Below, piece after piece: positions 44,853 through 53,965 of a stretch of 64,000 nucleotides of DNA. Position 1 is the first letter of the stretch, and every line of letters begins with the position of its first letter. The stretch is from assembly GCF_023277745.1 (NCBI RefSeq), contig NZ_CP086322.1:4216001-4280000 (forward strand). The letters are read 5' to 3'. Under the pieces are notes generated by a model. It saw only the letters and a program-made list of their open reading frames with translations. It ran no database searches and was not told the DNA's origin. The translations under genes and the position numbers were made by a program. The stretch comes from Streptomyces halobius. Its GTDB lineage: Bacteria > Actinomycetota > Actinomycetes > Streptomycetales > Streptomycetaceae.

Positions 44853-45298
44853 TGGGCCCTCCGGAACGGATCGAGGGGCGAGGTAGCGCGGCCGGTGAGG
44901 TTGGTAGGAATGTTCAGGCCGAGCATGCTCAGCCCCCGGATCTCGCAGCTGACTTCGACGGTGAAGAGCCCGCCGGCCTTGAAACCGGCGCTCGCCTTGC
45001 GGACGGTGACCGGCCCCGAGCACACGTCCGTCAGGTCGGCTGTGGCCGCCTTCTTTGCTTCGCTCATGGCGACCGGCGCGTCCCGCTGGATCGACCCGGC
45101 GCGTGCGGCATCGCGTGCCGCACCGTCCACGGCACCGCGGCCGTCGACGAGCTGCCCGAACGCGACCAGCACCAGGATGAACAGGATGATGACCGGCGCG
45201 AGGATCACCACCTCGATGGAGGAAATGCCCTGATCCATGGAGGGCATCTCCTGATCAGCGTCGGCGCCGGAGCCAAGACGTCGTATGAGCCTGCGCAC
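44849..45298 (-). CDS. TadE-family pseudopilin 1
   Basis: A 149-aa protein with a prepilin-type cleavage site (DQG/ISSIEVV; Glu at +5) followed by a hydrophobic helix and an extracytoplasmic domain with two cysteines. The acidic-basic leader before the Gly is about 24 residues. It should be processed by the A24 peptidase at 40438. It overlaps the TadG gene downstream and is 6 bases from the second TadE gene upstream. Confidence 0.85.
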   Translation of the reverse strand: MRRLIRRLGSGADADQEMPSMDQGISSIEVVILAPVIILFILVLVAFGQLVDGRGAVDGAARDAARAGSIQRDAPVAMSEAKKAATADLTDVCSGPVTVRKASAGFKAGGLFTVEVSCEIRGLSMLGLNIPTNLTGRATSPLDPFRRAQ

Positions 45299-45304
45299 GC
45301 CCGG

Positions 45305-45760
45305 TCAGCCCCCATCCGGCACGAAACGCTCAACCGGCCCCTGCGACCGCGCATGGACGGTGAAGTTGAGACCGGGGAAGATGTTCGGCACGCGGGCTGT
45401 GATCTCCACTCCGACCGTGTTCTGTTCCGGCCGGACCGGATTGACGTGTGGCTCGATGAGCAGCTGCGGCCCCAGCTGCTCGATATAGCTGTTGGCCTTG
45501 GTCGTTGCCTTGCCTCGCCAGCCGCCGGGATTGTCGTCCGCCTCGGCACGGGCGTCGCGCGCTCCGGCCTGGGCTGCCGCTTGTGCCACATGATCGGCGA
45601 AGAAGTACAGGGCGAACTGCACGGTTGCGAAGATCATGAAGAACAGGACAGGGGTTAGCACCACGAACTCGATCGCGGACATCCCCGCATCGCGCTGCGT
45701 GGTGGCCGCCTGCGTTCTGCGGCGTACGAAGCGTCGAAACCCCTGACGGACTCGGTTCAT
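45305..45760 (-). CDS. TadE-family pseudopilin 2
   Basis: ATG at 45760 yields 151 aa. A 25-residue basic leader ends at DAG/MSAIEFVVL, again a prepilin site with Glu at +5, followed by the pseudopilin helix (FVVLTPVLFFMIFATVQFAL). The C-terminal domain lacks cysteines. It starts 11 bases after the Flp pilin gene. The two TadE proteins may form a minor pilin complex. Confidence 0.86.
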   Translation of the reverse strand: MNRVRQGFRRFVRRRTQAATTQRDAGMSAIEFVVLTPVLFFMIFATVQFALYFFADHVAQAAAQAGARDARAEADDNPGGWRGKATTKANSYIEQLGPQLLIEPHVNPVRPEQNTVGVEITARVPNIFPGLNFTVHARSQGPVERFVPDGG

Positions 45761-45771
45761 TGCGGGGTGGC

Positions 45772-46017
45772 TCAGCAGGTCTTGCTGGCCGAGGCGCCCT
45801 TGATGCAGTTGCCGACCTTCGTCGCACCGCTCTTGAGCGCATCGTTGATGATCCAGGCGACGGCGCCGACGATCGCGACGACGACCGCAGAGATGATCAC
45901 CCATTCGACGGCGGATACACCGCGGTCCGAGTCTTCGGAGCGGGCGCGCTCCAGCCGCCCCTGCAAAAAGGTGACCAGGAAGTCCACGGCCGGATGACTG
46001 AAGCCGAGCTTGTTCAT
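45772..46017 (-). CDS. Flp-type major pilin (81 aa)
   Basis: A short protein with a long leader ending DRG/VSAVEWVII, the G/xxxxE prepilin site, and a mature part that is nearly all one helix (SAVVVAIVGAVAWIINDAL) followed by a short polar tail with two cysteines. AAGGGGGA precedes the ATG. Size and position between tadC and tadE genes mark it as the pilus subunit, although the leader (about 33 residues) is longer than that of Flp1 in proteobacteria. Confidence 0.82.
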   Translation of the reverse strand: MNKLGFSHPAVDFLVTFLQGRLERARSEDSDRGVSAVEWVIISAVVVAIVGAVAWIINDALKSGATKVGNCIKGASASKTC

Positions 46018-46053
46018 ATCAAGAGTCCCCCTTGAAATTGGTGATTGCCATCG

Positions 46054-46971
46054 TTACATCTGGAATACGCGGATCGCCGCTGGAAAAACGAGGAAGACCA
46101 AGAACGCGGCGCAGAGCAGGAGTTGGGCCACGAGCATGGACTGCGACTTCTCGCCCGCTCCCCCCTCGATCTCCGAGAGTTCGCGCTGCCGCATGGTCTC
46201 CGCCCTTGACGCCAGAGACTCGCGGACCTTTGCCCCGTCGTCCGCCACAAGACCCAACGACGCGGCGAGGTCGCGCAGTTCCTCCACGCCGAGTTCCTCG
46301 CCGAGCCGCCCCAGTGCTTCCCACTGGCTCGTACCGGTGATCCGCGCATCGGCGAGGCAGTTACGGATCCGACGCAGCGCCCATCCGTCGCCCACCTCGG
46401 CCGCCGCCATCAGCGCCTCGGGCAGCCCGCGACCGCCGGCGAGGTTCATGGCCACCAGGTCGAGATACGCCCCGATCACCCGGCGCAGGTCCCGCCGCCG
46501 ATCAGCCGCGTCCCGCCGGATCTCCAGATCAGGCAGTACGAAGAAGATGGCGGCGAACACCAGGGCCAGCCAGATGGGGATGGCCGGGCTGCTGCCCCAT
46601 CCCGCCGCCCACACGGCGGCGAAGACGAGCGGTCCGAAGAAGAGTCCGCACGAGGCCAGCAGGACCTTCGTGGCCAGAAAGGACTCCCAGCCGCGGTCGA
46701 GAACCGCCAGGTCCGCGCGCATCGACCGCAGCTCCCACCCTTGCTGCAGGTAGAAGGCGGCGACCCGGGCCCCCACGCGAGCACGCAGTGGCGCCAGTCG
46801 GCCCGTCACCGGCGCGGATGCACGGATCGGAGCGTGTACGGCACCACGGGAGCGCAGCGCATCGACTCTGGCCACCGTCGCCACGGCTCCGCGCCGGGAG
46901 GGCAGTAGAGCACGCACGAGCAGGTAGACGCCTAGTCCGAAGACCGCGCCGATCAGCACCATCATCGTCAT
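46054..46971 (-). CDS. tadC: TadC-like inner-membrane platform protein
   Basis: This 305-aa protein belongs to the type II secretion F family: an N-terminal membrane helix, a second and third around residues 105-145, the T2SSF cytoplasmic domain (VIGAYLDLVAMNLAGGRGL) and a C-terminal helix (LVAQLLLCAAFLVFLVFP). Its ATG overlaps the stop of tadB. TadB and TadC form the membrane platform on which the ATPase acts to extrude pilin. Confidence 0.88.
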   Translation of the reverse strand: MTMMVLIGAVFGLGVYLLVRALLPSRRGAVATVARVDALRSRGAVHAPIRASAPVTGRLAPLRARVGARVAAFYLQQGWELRSMRADLAVLDRGWESFLATKVLLASCGLFFGPLVFAAVWAAGWGSSPAIPIWLALVFAAIFFVLPDLEIRRDAADRRRDLRRVIGAYLDLVAMNLAGGRGLPEALMAAAEVGDGWALRRIRNCLADARITGTSQWEALGRLGEELGVEELRDLAASLGLVADDGAKVRESLASRAETMRQRELSEIEGGAGEKSQSMLVAQLLLCAAFLVFLVFPAAIRVFQM

Positions 46972-47957
46972 CGCTGGACCGCCCCCTTCCCAGGCCGAAT
47001 GCTGTCCGACTGAGAGCCGTCAGGTCCGAGTGAGGTCTGCGGCGATTGTGGGCGGGCAAGGTGGGTGGGTGGCTCTTCCCGGACCAGGAAACGGTCCGGC
47101 GTCTCGACGCGTGACAGCTTCCGCAGCCACACAAAGCCCAGCGCGAACAGTCCGCACACCACCGCCAGGACGAGCTGCCCGAGCGGCGTGCCGTACGGCT
47201 CGACGAAACTCCGGTTGAAGATCGACAGGCCGAAGACGAAGGCCAGCGAGACGCCCACCACGATCTGCACGCTGCGCCGGGTGCTGGCGCGCTGCGCCAT
47301 GACCCGCTGCCGCATCCCGACTTCCTCACGCGCGGATTTCGCCAGCGCACCAAGGACTTGGCGCAGCCCGGGGCCGCGCAGGCGGGAATTGAGAATGAGC
47401 GCCGCGATGATGATGTCCGCGGATGCGTCATCGATCTCGTCGGCGAGCTGCTGCAGCGCGGCGGGCAGCGGAGTACGGGCGCGCAGACGGTCCACGAGGG
47501 CATCCAGGTGTGGGCGCAGGGCCGGGGCGGCAGCGCGCGCCGAAGCCGGGATGGCCTGTTCCAGGCCCACCGCGCCGGCAATGGTGTCGCGCATGGACTC
47601 CGTCCAGGCGGCCAGCGCCTCCACCCGCCGCATCGCGGCCCGTTCCTCGGCCGCGCCGCCGAAGAAGCGATGCCATGCCAGGACGAGCACGGCGGCGGCG
47701 AGGGCGAGGACAATCCACCGGGTCAGCAGCAGCGTCAGCAATCCGACACCGACAGCCAGTGATCCGCGGCGGCTGGCGAACCGGGCCAGGTCCTGGGCCC
47801 GCTTGCTCGCCTTGGCTCGTTCATGCGCGGGCTTGGCGGGCAACCCCCGCAGGGCGAGGACCAGCAGCGCCAGGCCCCCGCCGACACCAATCCCGCAAGT
47901 GAGCGCGATCAGCACCGGCAGCGAGAAAAGGCTGCCCATCGAACCGAAACCTGTCAT
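46968..47957 (-). CDS. tadB: TadB-like inner-membrane platform protein
   Basis: The ATG at 47957 lies 7 bases after the tadA stop, giving 329 aa; the frame is open upstream only as shadow. It has an N-terminal membrane segment (VLIALTCGIGVGGGLALLVL), a second pair near residue 65-90, the T2SSF domain (WTESMRDTIAGAVGLEQAI) and two C-terminal helices. A Pro-rich 40-residue tail follows the last helix. Partner of TadC. Confidence 0.88.
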   Translation of the reverse strand: MTGFGSMGSLFSLPVLIALTCGIGVGGGLALLVLALRGLPAKPAHERAKASKRAQDLARFASRRGSLAVGVGLLTLLLTRWIVLALAAAVLVLAWHRFFGGAAEERAAMRRVEALAAWTESMRDTIAGAVGLEQAIPASARAAAPALRPHLDALVDRLRARTPLPAALQQLADEIDDASADIIIAALILNSRLRGPGLRQVLGALAKSAREEVGMRQRVMAQRASTRRSVQIVVGVSLAFVFGLSIFNRSFVEPYGTPLGQLVLAVVCGLFALGFVWLRKLSRVETPDRFLVREEPPTHLARPQSPQTSLGPDGSQSDSIRPGKGAVQR

Positions 47958-47964
47958 CCGCCGC

Positions 47965-49272
47965 TCACCCCCACGATCCGCTGGAGCGGTAGCCGTAAGC
48001 GGCCAGCTCCTCGACGCAGGAAAGGGGCGCGTGCGGCACGATCCGCCCGTCACCCGCCTCGGCGAACACCTCACTCGACAGCACTCGCCCGTCCATACCG
48101 TTGACCTCACGGATGGAAGTGACCGTGCGGCTGAGCCGTCCACCGGCGGCATAAGCGTTGCGCCGCTCGATGAAGACGACGAAGTTGATCGACCCGGCGA
48201 TCAGCATGTGCGTGGCCTCAATCGGCAGCCGCTCCTGCGCCTGGAGCGCATACGTCGCGATACGGCTGAACACCTCGGCGCTGCCATTGGAATGGATCGT
48301 CGACAGAGACCCGTCGTTGCCCTGCGACATGGCGTTGAGCATCGTGACGATCTCATCGCCGAGCACCTCACCGACAATGACCCGGGACGGGTTCATACGC
48401 AGAGAGCGCCGCACCAGCTCCGCCATGGAAATGGCGCCTTGCCCCTCGGAGTTGGCCAGCCGCTCCTCGAACGCCACCACATTCGGGTGCAGTTCCGGAA
48501 ACTGATCCAAACCCAGTTCCAGCGCACGCTCGACCGTGATCAGCCGCTCCTCGGCCGGGATCTCATTCGCCAGCGCCCGCAGCAGCGTCGTCTTACCGGC
48601 ATTCGTCGCACCCGCGATCATGACGTTCTTCCGCGCCCGCACCGCAGCCGACAGGAACGAGCCGATCTCCGGCGTCAGCGTCCCGTTGCCGACCATGTCC
48701 GAGACGAACACCTTGCCCATACGAGCCCGCCGGATCGACAGCGCGGGCCGACGGGTCACGTCCATCACAGCCGACAGTCGCGAACCGTCCGGCAGACGCA
48801 GATCCAGCTGCGGATTAGCCGTATCAAACGGCCGCGAGGACAGACCCGAGTACGCACCGAGCACCTGAATCAGCTCGACGAGCTCCTCATCGGACTCGGC
48901 CACCGGCTCGGCGGCCACCTCACGCCCATCGGCGTAACCGACAAAGACGCGGTCGCAGCCGTTGATGTCGATGTTCTCGACGTCCGGGTCATCCAGCAGC
49001 GGCTGAAGGCGCCCCACACCGAACAGGGCCGCGTGCACACCGGCCGCGTACGCCTCCTCGGTCTCCGCATCCGGCGGAGTACGCCCCAGGTTGATCTCAG
49101 CCCGCGCGTGATCCTCAAGGATCTGGGCGATGACGGAGCGCGCGTACTGCCGCTCATCCTCACCCGTCATCGGCGCGAGACCCGACGCCTGGTCGAGACG
49201 GCGCTGCTCGGCAATCCGGTCGCCGGCCTCCTGCCGGAACCGCTTGATCAGCTGGTGATCGATGACGCTCAT
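47965..49272 (-). CDS. tadA: TadA/CpaF-family pilus assembly ATPase
   Basis: The 435-aa protein has the type II/IV secretion ATPase fold: Walker A GATNAGKTT at about 219-227, Walker B-like PSRVIVGEVLGDE, and the His-box GSLSTIHSNG. An N-terminal helical domain precedes it. The ATG overlaps the stop of the CpaE-like gene. It drives pilus polymerisation through the TadB/C platform. Confidence 0.92.
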   Translation of the reverse strand: MSVIDHQLIKRFRQEAGDRIAEQRRLDQASGLAPMTGEDERQYARSVIAQILEDHARAEINLGRTPPDAETEEAYAAGVHAALFGVGRLQPLLDDPDVENIDINGCDRVFVGYADGREVAAEPVAESDEELVELIQVLGAYSGLSSRPFDTANPQLDLRLPDGSRLSAVMDVTRRPALSIRRARMGKVFVSDMVGNGTLTPEIGSFLSAAVRARKNVMIAGATNAGKTTLLRALANEIPAEERLITVERALELGLDQFPELHPNVVAFEERLANSEGQGAISMAELVRRSLRMNPSRVIVGEVLGDEIVTMLNAMSQGNDGSLSTIHSNGSAEVFSRIATYALQAQERLPIEATHMLIAGSINFVVFIERRNAYAAGGRLSRTVTSIREVNGMDGRVLSSEVFAEAGDGRIVPHAPLSCVEELAAYGYRSSGSWG

Positions 49273-50099
49273 CGGCCCGCCCCCGGAACCGGCCCCCGCA
49301 GCCAAGCGGCGCCGTACTGCCGATACAAGTCCTGCACGACCTTGCGCGACGAACGGATGAGCAGCGTCTTGTCCAACCTGCCCCCCTTACGCCCCGCCAA
49401 CTGCGCGGCACCCGCCGGATCGCGGGCAATCGTGCCGACGACCTGAGCACCCACCTGCGCCTGCAGCAGCATGCTGTTCACCTGGCCCGCGATCCGCGCC
49501 GCCCCCGAGGGCTCGGCAATCAGCAGCACCCCGATCAACGGCATGCCCAGATGGGCCCCGCCATGGTGCCCGCCGTGCAGCTTCGCCGATAGCGCAGCCG
49601 CACGATCCCGCACCCGGGCGATCTGCTCCGGCTCCGTACTCGACACCAGCAACACCACAGATGCGTCCGCCAGCAGCTCAGGTGTGGGGGACTCCGCCCC
49701 GATACGGCCGCAGTCGGCGATCACGTCCGCCGCGCCCCTGGGCGACTCCCCGAGACCGGCGAACGCACGCCCCAAGGTGCCCCAGAGCCCCGACAGACCG
49801 GCAGCCTGCTCGGACGTACCGAGCCCCACGAGAACGTCGAGCCCGCCGGACATCGGCTGGACGTGATCCCACACCTGCTCCGCGACAAGCCCACGCCGCG
49901 CTGTTGCCGCCAGCGACAACAACCCGAGGTTCGGGTCCAACGGACCGCCATGCGCAGCGACACTTCGATAGACGAGATCTCCACCGGCCGGATCGGCCTC
50001 CGCCAGGAGCGCGCGGCGTGGCCACACCGCAGCCAGGGCGACCGCCGCCGTCGTGACCCCAGGGGACCCCTTGTCCGCCGCGAGGGCAATCAACGCCAT
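49269..50099 (-). CDS. CpaE/TadZ-like MinD-family protein
   Basis: A 276-aa P-loop protein starting MALIALAADKGSPGVTTAA. The deviant Walker A keeps the signature lysine (K10) and GVTT but has SP where the second lysine of GKGGVGKT would be, so ATP hydrolysis may be weak, as in TadZ proteins. The DADPAGGDL-like segment appears as LLAEADPAGGDL. TadZ/CpaE proteins place the pilus machine at a site in the cell. It is 14 bases downstream of the CpaB-like gene. Confidence 0.82.
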   Translation of the reverse strand: MALIALAADKGSPGVTTAAVALAAVWPRRALLAEADPAGGDLVYRSVAAHGGPLDPNLGLLSLAATARRGLVAEQVWDHVQPMSGGLDVLVGLGTSEQAAGLSGLWGTLGRAFAGLGESPRGAADVIADCGRIGAESPTPELLADASVVLLVSSTEPEQIARVRDRAAALSAKLHGGHHGGAHLGMPLIGVLLIAEPSGAARIAGQVNSMLLQAQVGAQVVGTIARDPAGAAQLAGRKGGRLDKTLLIRSSRKVVQDLYRQYGAAWLRGPVPGAGR

Positions 50100-50113
50100 A
50101 TCTCTCGCCCCGG

Positions 50114-50851
50114 TCAGCTGCTGTGCGCGGGAACGAGAACCAGCGAAACCTCGCCGGCAGCGGCAGCTTGGGTCAGCTTCGGCGCGGCCGTCTGGTCAAC
50201 GACCAAGGAAACCGGCAGATCGCCGCCGCCGGCAGAAGCACCGTCTCCACCGTTGACCGTCTGGACCTTGGCGCGATCGACGAGCAGCGGTTCGCTTCCG
50301 GCCGTACCACCAGTGCCGCCCGTGGCGGCTCCGCTTGCCCCAGCAGAAGACTTCGAACCATCGGTCCCGACCCGGTACGCCGCAACCACGTCACCGGCCT
50401 TGAGCCCACCCGGATACTGCCCGCTCTTCAGCGACAGCCCCACAACGACCTGATTGGCCTTCGGCCCCTGTTGCTCGGTCAGCATCGGCCCCACCAGCAC
50501 CGAACCCTCGACAAGATCAGTCGAAGCGCGGTACTTGCTCAAAAGGCCGCGCTGGGACCACTCGACATATTGGACATCGGAATCCTTCGCCACCATGACC
50601 GAAGAGATCGCCGACTCCGGAACCTTCTCACCGGCCGAGACCCTCTGCGTCACCTTGATTGCCTCAACACGTTCCCCGGCACGCAGCACGAGAATGGTGG
50701 AACCAAGTGCGCCAGCCAAAATCAGGAGCACGGCCAGAGCTGCGAGCGCAGGCTTCCGCTCCCGTGGCGTAACTGGCAGCCGCTCACCGACAGGTGGACT
50801 TACCGGACTGCCGCCGCGGGTGCCCGCCTGCGCATGCTGCTGAGTGTTCAC
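50114..50851 (-). CDS. CpaB-like SAF-domain protein
   Basis: A 245-aa protein with a cytoplasmic Pro-rich N-terminus, one membrane helix (about 34-57), a SAF domain (about 62-130, VTQRVSAGEKVPESAI), and a Gly/Ser/Ala-rich loop in the distal half. CpaB/RcpC proteins help the pilus cross the cell envelope; in Gram-positive bacteria no secretin is expected and none is found. It is the first gene of the operon. Confidence 0.8.
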   Translation of the reverse strand: MNTQQHAQAGTRGGSPVSPPVGERLPVTPRERKPALAALAVLLILAGALGSTILVLRAGERVEAIKVTQRVSAGEKVPESAISSVMVAKDSDVQYVEWSQRGLLSKYRASTDLVEGSVLVGPMLTEQQGPKANQVVVGLSLKSGQYPGGLKAGDVVAAYRVGTDGSKSSAGASGAATGGTGGTAGSEPLLVDRAKVQTVNGGDGASAGGGDLPVSLVVDQTAAPKLTQAAAAGEVSLVLVPAHSS

Positions 50852-51355
50852 GAGCTCCCCCCGGATGTCCCCAAGTGCCGCTGTGCATCCGATGAGGTGG
50901 GTCTTGAGCCCGCTGCGACAAACGGCTAACTGCTAAGCCTTGGCACCGTATCAGCCGCTCAGTACCCCCTCAAGGGAGGTCAACTGGCTCGCACCGTTGG
51001 CGGGAGAGTGACATGCCCCATTCATTCCGCTCTCCGAAGAGTGCACGCCGGGACGTCCACCAACACTGCTGGCTGGCGCCGAATCACCACCGAAGACAAA
51101 ACCGACCGACACGCACAGCAAGACAACGTTGAAATTGAGCCATCCACGCCCCGTCGCCGGGCAGTGCCCGGCGACGGCGTAGGCTTATCAGCCCCAAGAA
51201 ACACGGCGATGCCGCGGAAATCGTGGAGTGGTGGCGGTGTTCCAGGGGTAACCGGTTCATCGCAAGGCTGCACGCGGCCCGAGCTGCCGCGTGCCAGCCG
51301 CTGCCATCTGCGCATCATGTGCATCGTCTGCGTGACGATGATCCGTGTTTGCGCG
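50852..51355. other. Intergenic region upstream of the Tad operon
   Basis: These 504 bp lie between the pilus operon and the secreted-protein gene, both on the minus strand. Apart from the terminator hairpin at 51152-51176 I see no gene. The promoter of the Tad operon should be in the first 250 bp. Confidence 0.5.
51152..51176 (-). terminator. Hairpin terminator of the secreted-protein/lipoprotein pair
   Basis: An 11-bp GC-rich stem (51152-51162 with 51166-51176) and 3-base loop lie about 180 bases after the stop at 51356. Confidence 0.7.
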
Positions 51356-52393
51356 TCAGCGATTGATCGCTTGGGCCTCTTGAACGGTGATGTCGGTGGT
51401 TGTACCGAAGGTGCCGTTGGGAAGGTCGCCGCTGGCGCCACCAGAGCCCTTCCATGCGATCTCCCAGGTCAGGGTTGCTTTGAGTTTGTGAGGCGGCGTG
51501 TTCGTGGTGGCGCGCAGGTAGGTGACGCCGCAGGGTGGGTCCTGCTTTCCCTTGCCCTTGACGTAGGGGGTGCCAATGCTGCCATCGTCGTTGATCGGGC
51601 AATCGCCAGAGGCAGGGAAGACCTCCGCGTCCTGAGTGCCCGGCTCGATGTGCAGGCTGACCGGTTTGGCAGTCGTCGTCGCCGACATGTCGAGGGCTGG
51701 GAGGCTCGCCGTCACAGATATTGGCTTGAATCTCGCCTTATTTAGCCAGACCCAGGTAGGGAGGTTAACTGTCTGCTTCCCGTTAGGGTTCATTGAGACG
51801 GCGGTGTCAGGGACTCGGATCTTGTCATAGGCGAGTCCCGCAAGAATTTTTGGTGAAATGGCGTGCTCGACCTTAGGGTCCTCACCCTTTTTCACCCACC
51901 ATGGGTCGCGGGAGAAGCACTCCCACGCAGCGGTTTCATCCATCCGGTCGCGGTTAATGAAGTGCCCCCACCAGTAACCTTTTCCGGTGTCATCCTTGTG
52001 GAAGTTCTCGTCGGGGGCCCCCTTCCCGAACTTCTTCTTCGATTTCTTCACCCACTCGGCTTCGTCGGGGCCATACGACCACAGGTCTTCCCACCACGCC
52101 TTGTACTGATCGGGCGTGTATTTCGGCGCAAACCAGCAAGGTGGAGGCGTCCAATCGCCAACGGGTGTTACCGCACCAACAGATCCGCCCGACCCGTTTT
52201 TCGTCAGATCGTAGGTGATCTTCGATGCGATCTCTTGCCCCTTCTTCTCACCGCTCGGTTGACCTCCCTGAGACCCTGGCTTCGGTCCCCGGCCTGGGGC
52301 ACGCCCATTGGCAAGTGCCTCAGATGAGGTCGAAGCGAACGTCACGGCAACCAAGGCCACGGCTAGAATCCGGCCTGTCTTCTTCAACGGCAT
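51356..52393 (-). CDS. Secreted hypothetical protein (345 aa)
   Basis: The ATG at 52393 follows a GAGGGGGG site. The signal peptide is clear: KKTGR n-region, hydrophobic core AVALVAVTFAST, and AxA cleavage (EALANG) near residue 28. The mature part is rich in Trp, Lys and Asp (QYKAWWEDLWSYGPDEAEWV; GKGYWWGHFINRD) and has three or four cysteines; no known domain is recognised. It overlaps the end of the lipoprotein gene by 10 bases, so the two are coupled. A+T content is above the local average. Confidence 0.75.
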   Translation of the reverse strand: MPLKKTGRILAVALVAVTFASTSSEALANGRAPGRGPKPGSQGGQPSGEKKGQEIASKITYDLTKNGSGGSVGAVTPVGDWTPPPCWFAPKYTPDQYKAWWEDLWSYGPDEAEWVKKSKKKFGKGAPDENFHKDDTGKGYWWGHFINRDRMDETAAWECFSRDPWWVKKGEDPKVEHAISPKILAGLAYDKIRVPDTAVSMNPNGKQTVNLPTWVWLNKARFKPISVTASLPALDMSATTTAKPVSLHIEPGTQDAEVFPASGDCPINDDGSIGTPYVKGKGKQDPPCGVTYLRATTNTPPHKLKATLTWEIAWKGSGGASGDLPNGTFGTTTDITVQEAQAINR

Positions 52394-53037
52394 TGGTGAG
52401 CCCCCCTCTTGGACATCATCTGCGCGGCCTGCCACACGCCCTTCTCGTCCTTCTCCAGTCGCAAGTTGTAGAAGACATATGCGTCGGCGACCGATGATGC
52501 ACCATCGGTCCGTTTTCCAGTCTTGCGATCCTTGTTGTAAGCCTTAGTCTCATCACCACAGTAGGTGAGGCCGGCCGATCCGTCCTTGAGGAACGTGACC
52601 TGCCGGTTGAAATAGCGCACGGTTCCCGTGATGCTCTGGCCGGCATCCACAAACTGCTGTACCCATTCCACACTTGCCTTCAAGGCGTCGCTCTTGGCAT
52701 AGAACTTCAATGCATCAGAGTCCGGCACTCCTCGAATGATGGCATCATCCGTTGCCCGAATGAACTCTTGGTTGTCCTTAAGTACAGCGGCCTTCCTCGC
52801 ATCGTCGGCGCCACTCTTCTCAAAGACGAGCTTGTCGTCCTCTGGAAGGGTGATCTTGGGCCGCTCGACCCCATCGTCTGAGGGGGAAGTGCTCGGCACT
52901 GCTGACTTCGACGAGTGATCTGTGCCTGGGATCTCGTCAGACTCCTTAGACTTGTCGTCGCTTCCGCCGCACGCGGTCAGCAGCAGAGCCGCGCTGACAG
53001 CAAGCGCGATGGCGGTGGGCACAAGACGGCGGGCCAC
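52384..53037 (-). CDS. Lipoprotein (217 aa)
   Basis: The GTG at 53037 with GGGAG upstream gives a protein with the signal MARRLVPTAIALAVSAALLL and lipobox LTACGG. A Ser/Asp-rich spacer of about 60 residues follows, then a folded domain (residues 70-217, NTF2/SnoaL-like alternation suggested by FIRATDDAIIRGVPD and VADAYVFYNLRLEKDEKGVW). It is membrane-anchored and coupled to the secreted protein downstream. The n-region closely matches that of the lipoprotein at 27389. Confidence 0.78.
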   Translation of the reverse strand: MARRLVPTAIALAVSAALLLTACGGSDDKSKESDEIPGTDHSSKSAVPSTSPSDDGVERPKITLPEDDKLVFEKSGADDARKAAVLKDNQEFIRATDDAIIRGVPDSDALKFYAKSDALKASVEWVQQFVDAGQSITGTVRYFNRQVTFLKDGSAGLTYCGDETKAYNKDRKTGKRTDGASSVADAYVFYNLRLEKDEKGVWQAAQMMSKRGAHQCR

Positions 53038-53135
53038 GAGCAACAACTCCCGGTAGGAATAGACTATCCAATGAGCTAAGACGCTATCGCTGTCGTGCAT
53101 GGTTCCGCTGCAGGACCGGTCATGTCATGGCTTGC

Positions 53136-53830
53136 TCAGGGACGGGATCGGGTCAACTGGCCCCGCCAGCCGCAGAGGGTCGAGTGCGGCCTGCCCCGTG
53201 TTGCCAAATCTGTGTCAGGACCTGGCACTTGCCGAATCTGGAGAGCGGTCCGCCCACTCAGATAGAAGGAACGGGCCGCAGCGACCGCGCCACCGAAGTC
53301 GTGGAAGGCCCGGTCGCGGGCGGCTGCGTCGCGGGTGACGGTACCGGCGTCCAGCCCCAGGTCCCAGCAGGCCAGCAAATGGCGAGTGATCCGGGTGGTA
53401 TCCAGGCGAGAGACTGTGTGCTGCGGGTTGGCGTCGACGGCGTGAGCGTTGATGTGCAAGGCGGCAGTGACCGCCTCGGCCGTAGCCGTAGGGTCGACAA
53501 GGAGATGGTGGCCGCCGATCGGGGTGGGCCACACGTCCCAGGCGCTGTCCCAGACTGCCGAGCGGACCAGGATCCGCAACATTTCCTCGGAGCCGTCGAG
53601 GGTGGCCAGTTCGTGGTCGGTGAGCTAGAACGCGCGCTGGCCGGGTACCAGGGCGTCGGCGTGAAGTCCTTGGGCCGCGGAAGCTTGAAGGGCTGCTGCC
53701 TCCAGATCCGCGGGGCTCTCGCAGTTGCGCCATGCGATGGCGGACAGGATGTGGGTGCGCCACGGCTGCGTGAAACCTGACTCGTGTTCGCGAGCATGGA
53801 TATCACGTCCCCGACGTAGCCGAAGGGCAA
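53136..53830 (-). pseudogene. Broken gene with internal stop codon
   Basis: One minus-strand frame reads convincingly as protein (TQPWRTHILSAIAWRN, then WDSAWDVWPTPIGGHHLLVD and RHLLACWDLGLDAGTV), but an in-frame TAG at about 53625 splits it after GQRAF. The family is unknown to me. Its left end blends into unlikely sequence near 53150. It is either a pseudogene or a shortened gene restarting at the ATG at 53582 (148 aa). Confidence 0.5.
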
Positions 53831-53919
53831 TTGATCAGTCTGGCTAGCGAATTGCCTGAAGTTATGTGACATTAGGTCCCAAAATTCCAGACACTGAGCT
53901 GGGTGTCGCGTGAGACTGC

Positions 53920-53954
53920 GAAGAAGCCCTTCACGGCACGTGAAGGGCTTCTTC
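53920..53954 (-). terminator. Hairpin terminator of lsr2
   Basis: A perfect 16-bp stem (53920-53935 with 53939-53954) and 3-base loop start 11 bases after the lsr2 stop codon. Confidence 0.9.
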
Positions 53955-53965
53955 AGTGTGCCAGT

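Noticed and set aside
47065..49446. 793-codon plus-strand frame across tadB and tadA
   Set aside because: The opposite strand encodes clear TadA and TadB proteins with Walker motifs. The long open frame is a codon-bias artefact.
51008..51745. Plus-strand frame in the region upstream of the Tad operon
   Set aside because: It runs through a terminator hairpin and antisense to a protein with a clear signal peptide; no ribosome site.
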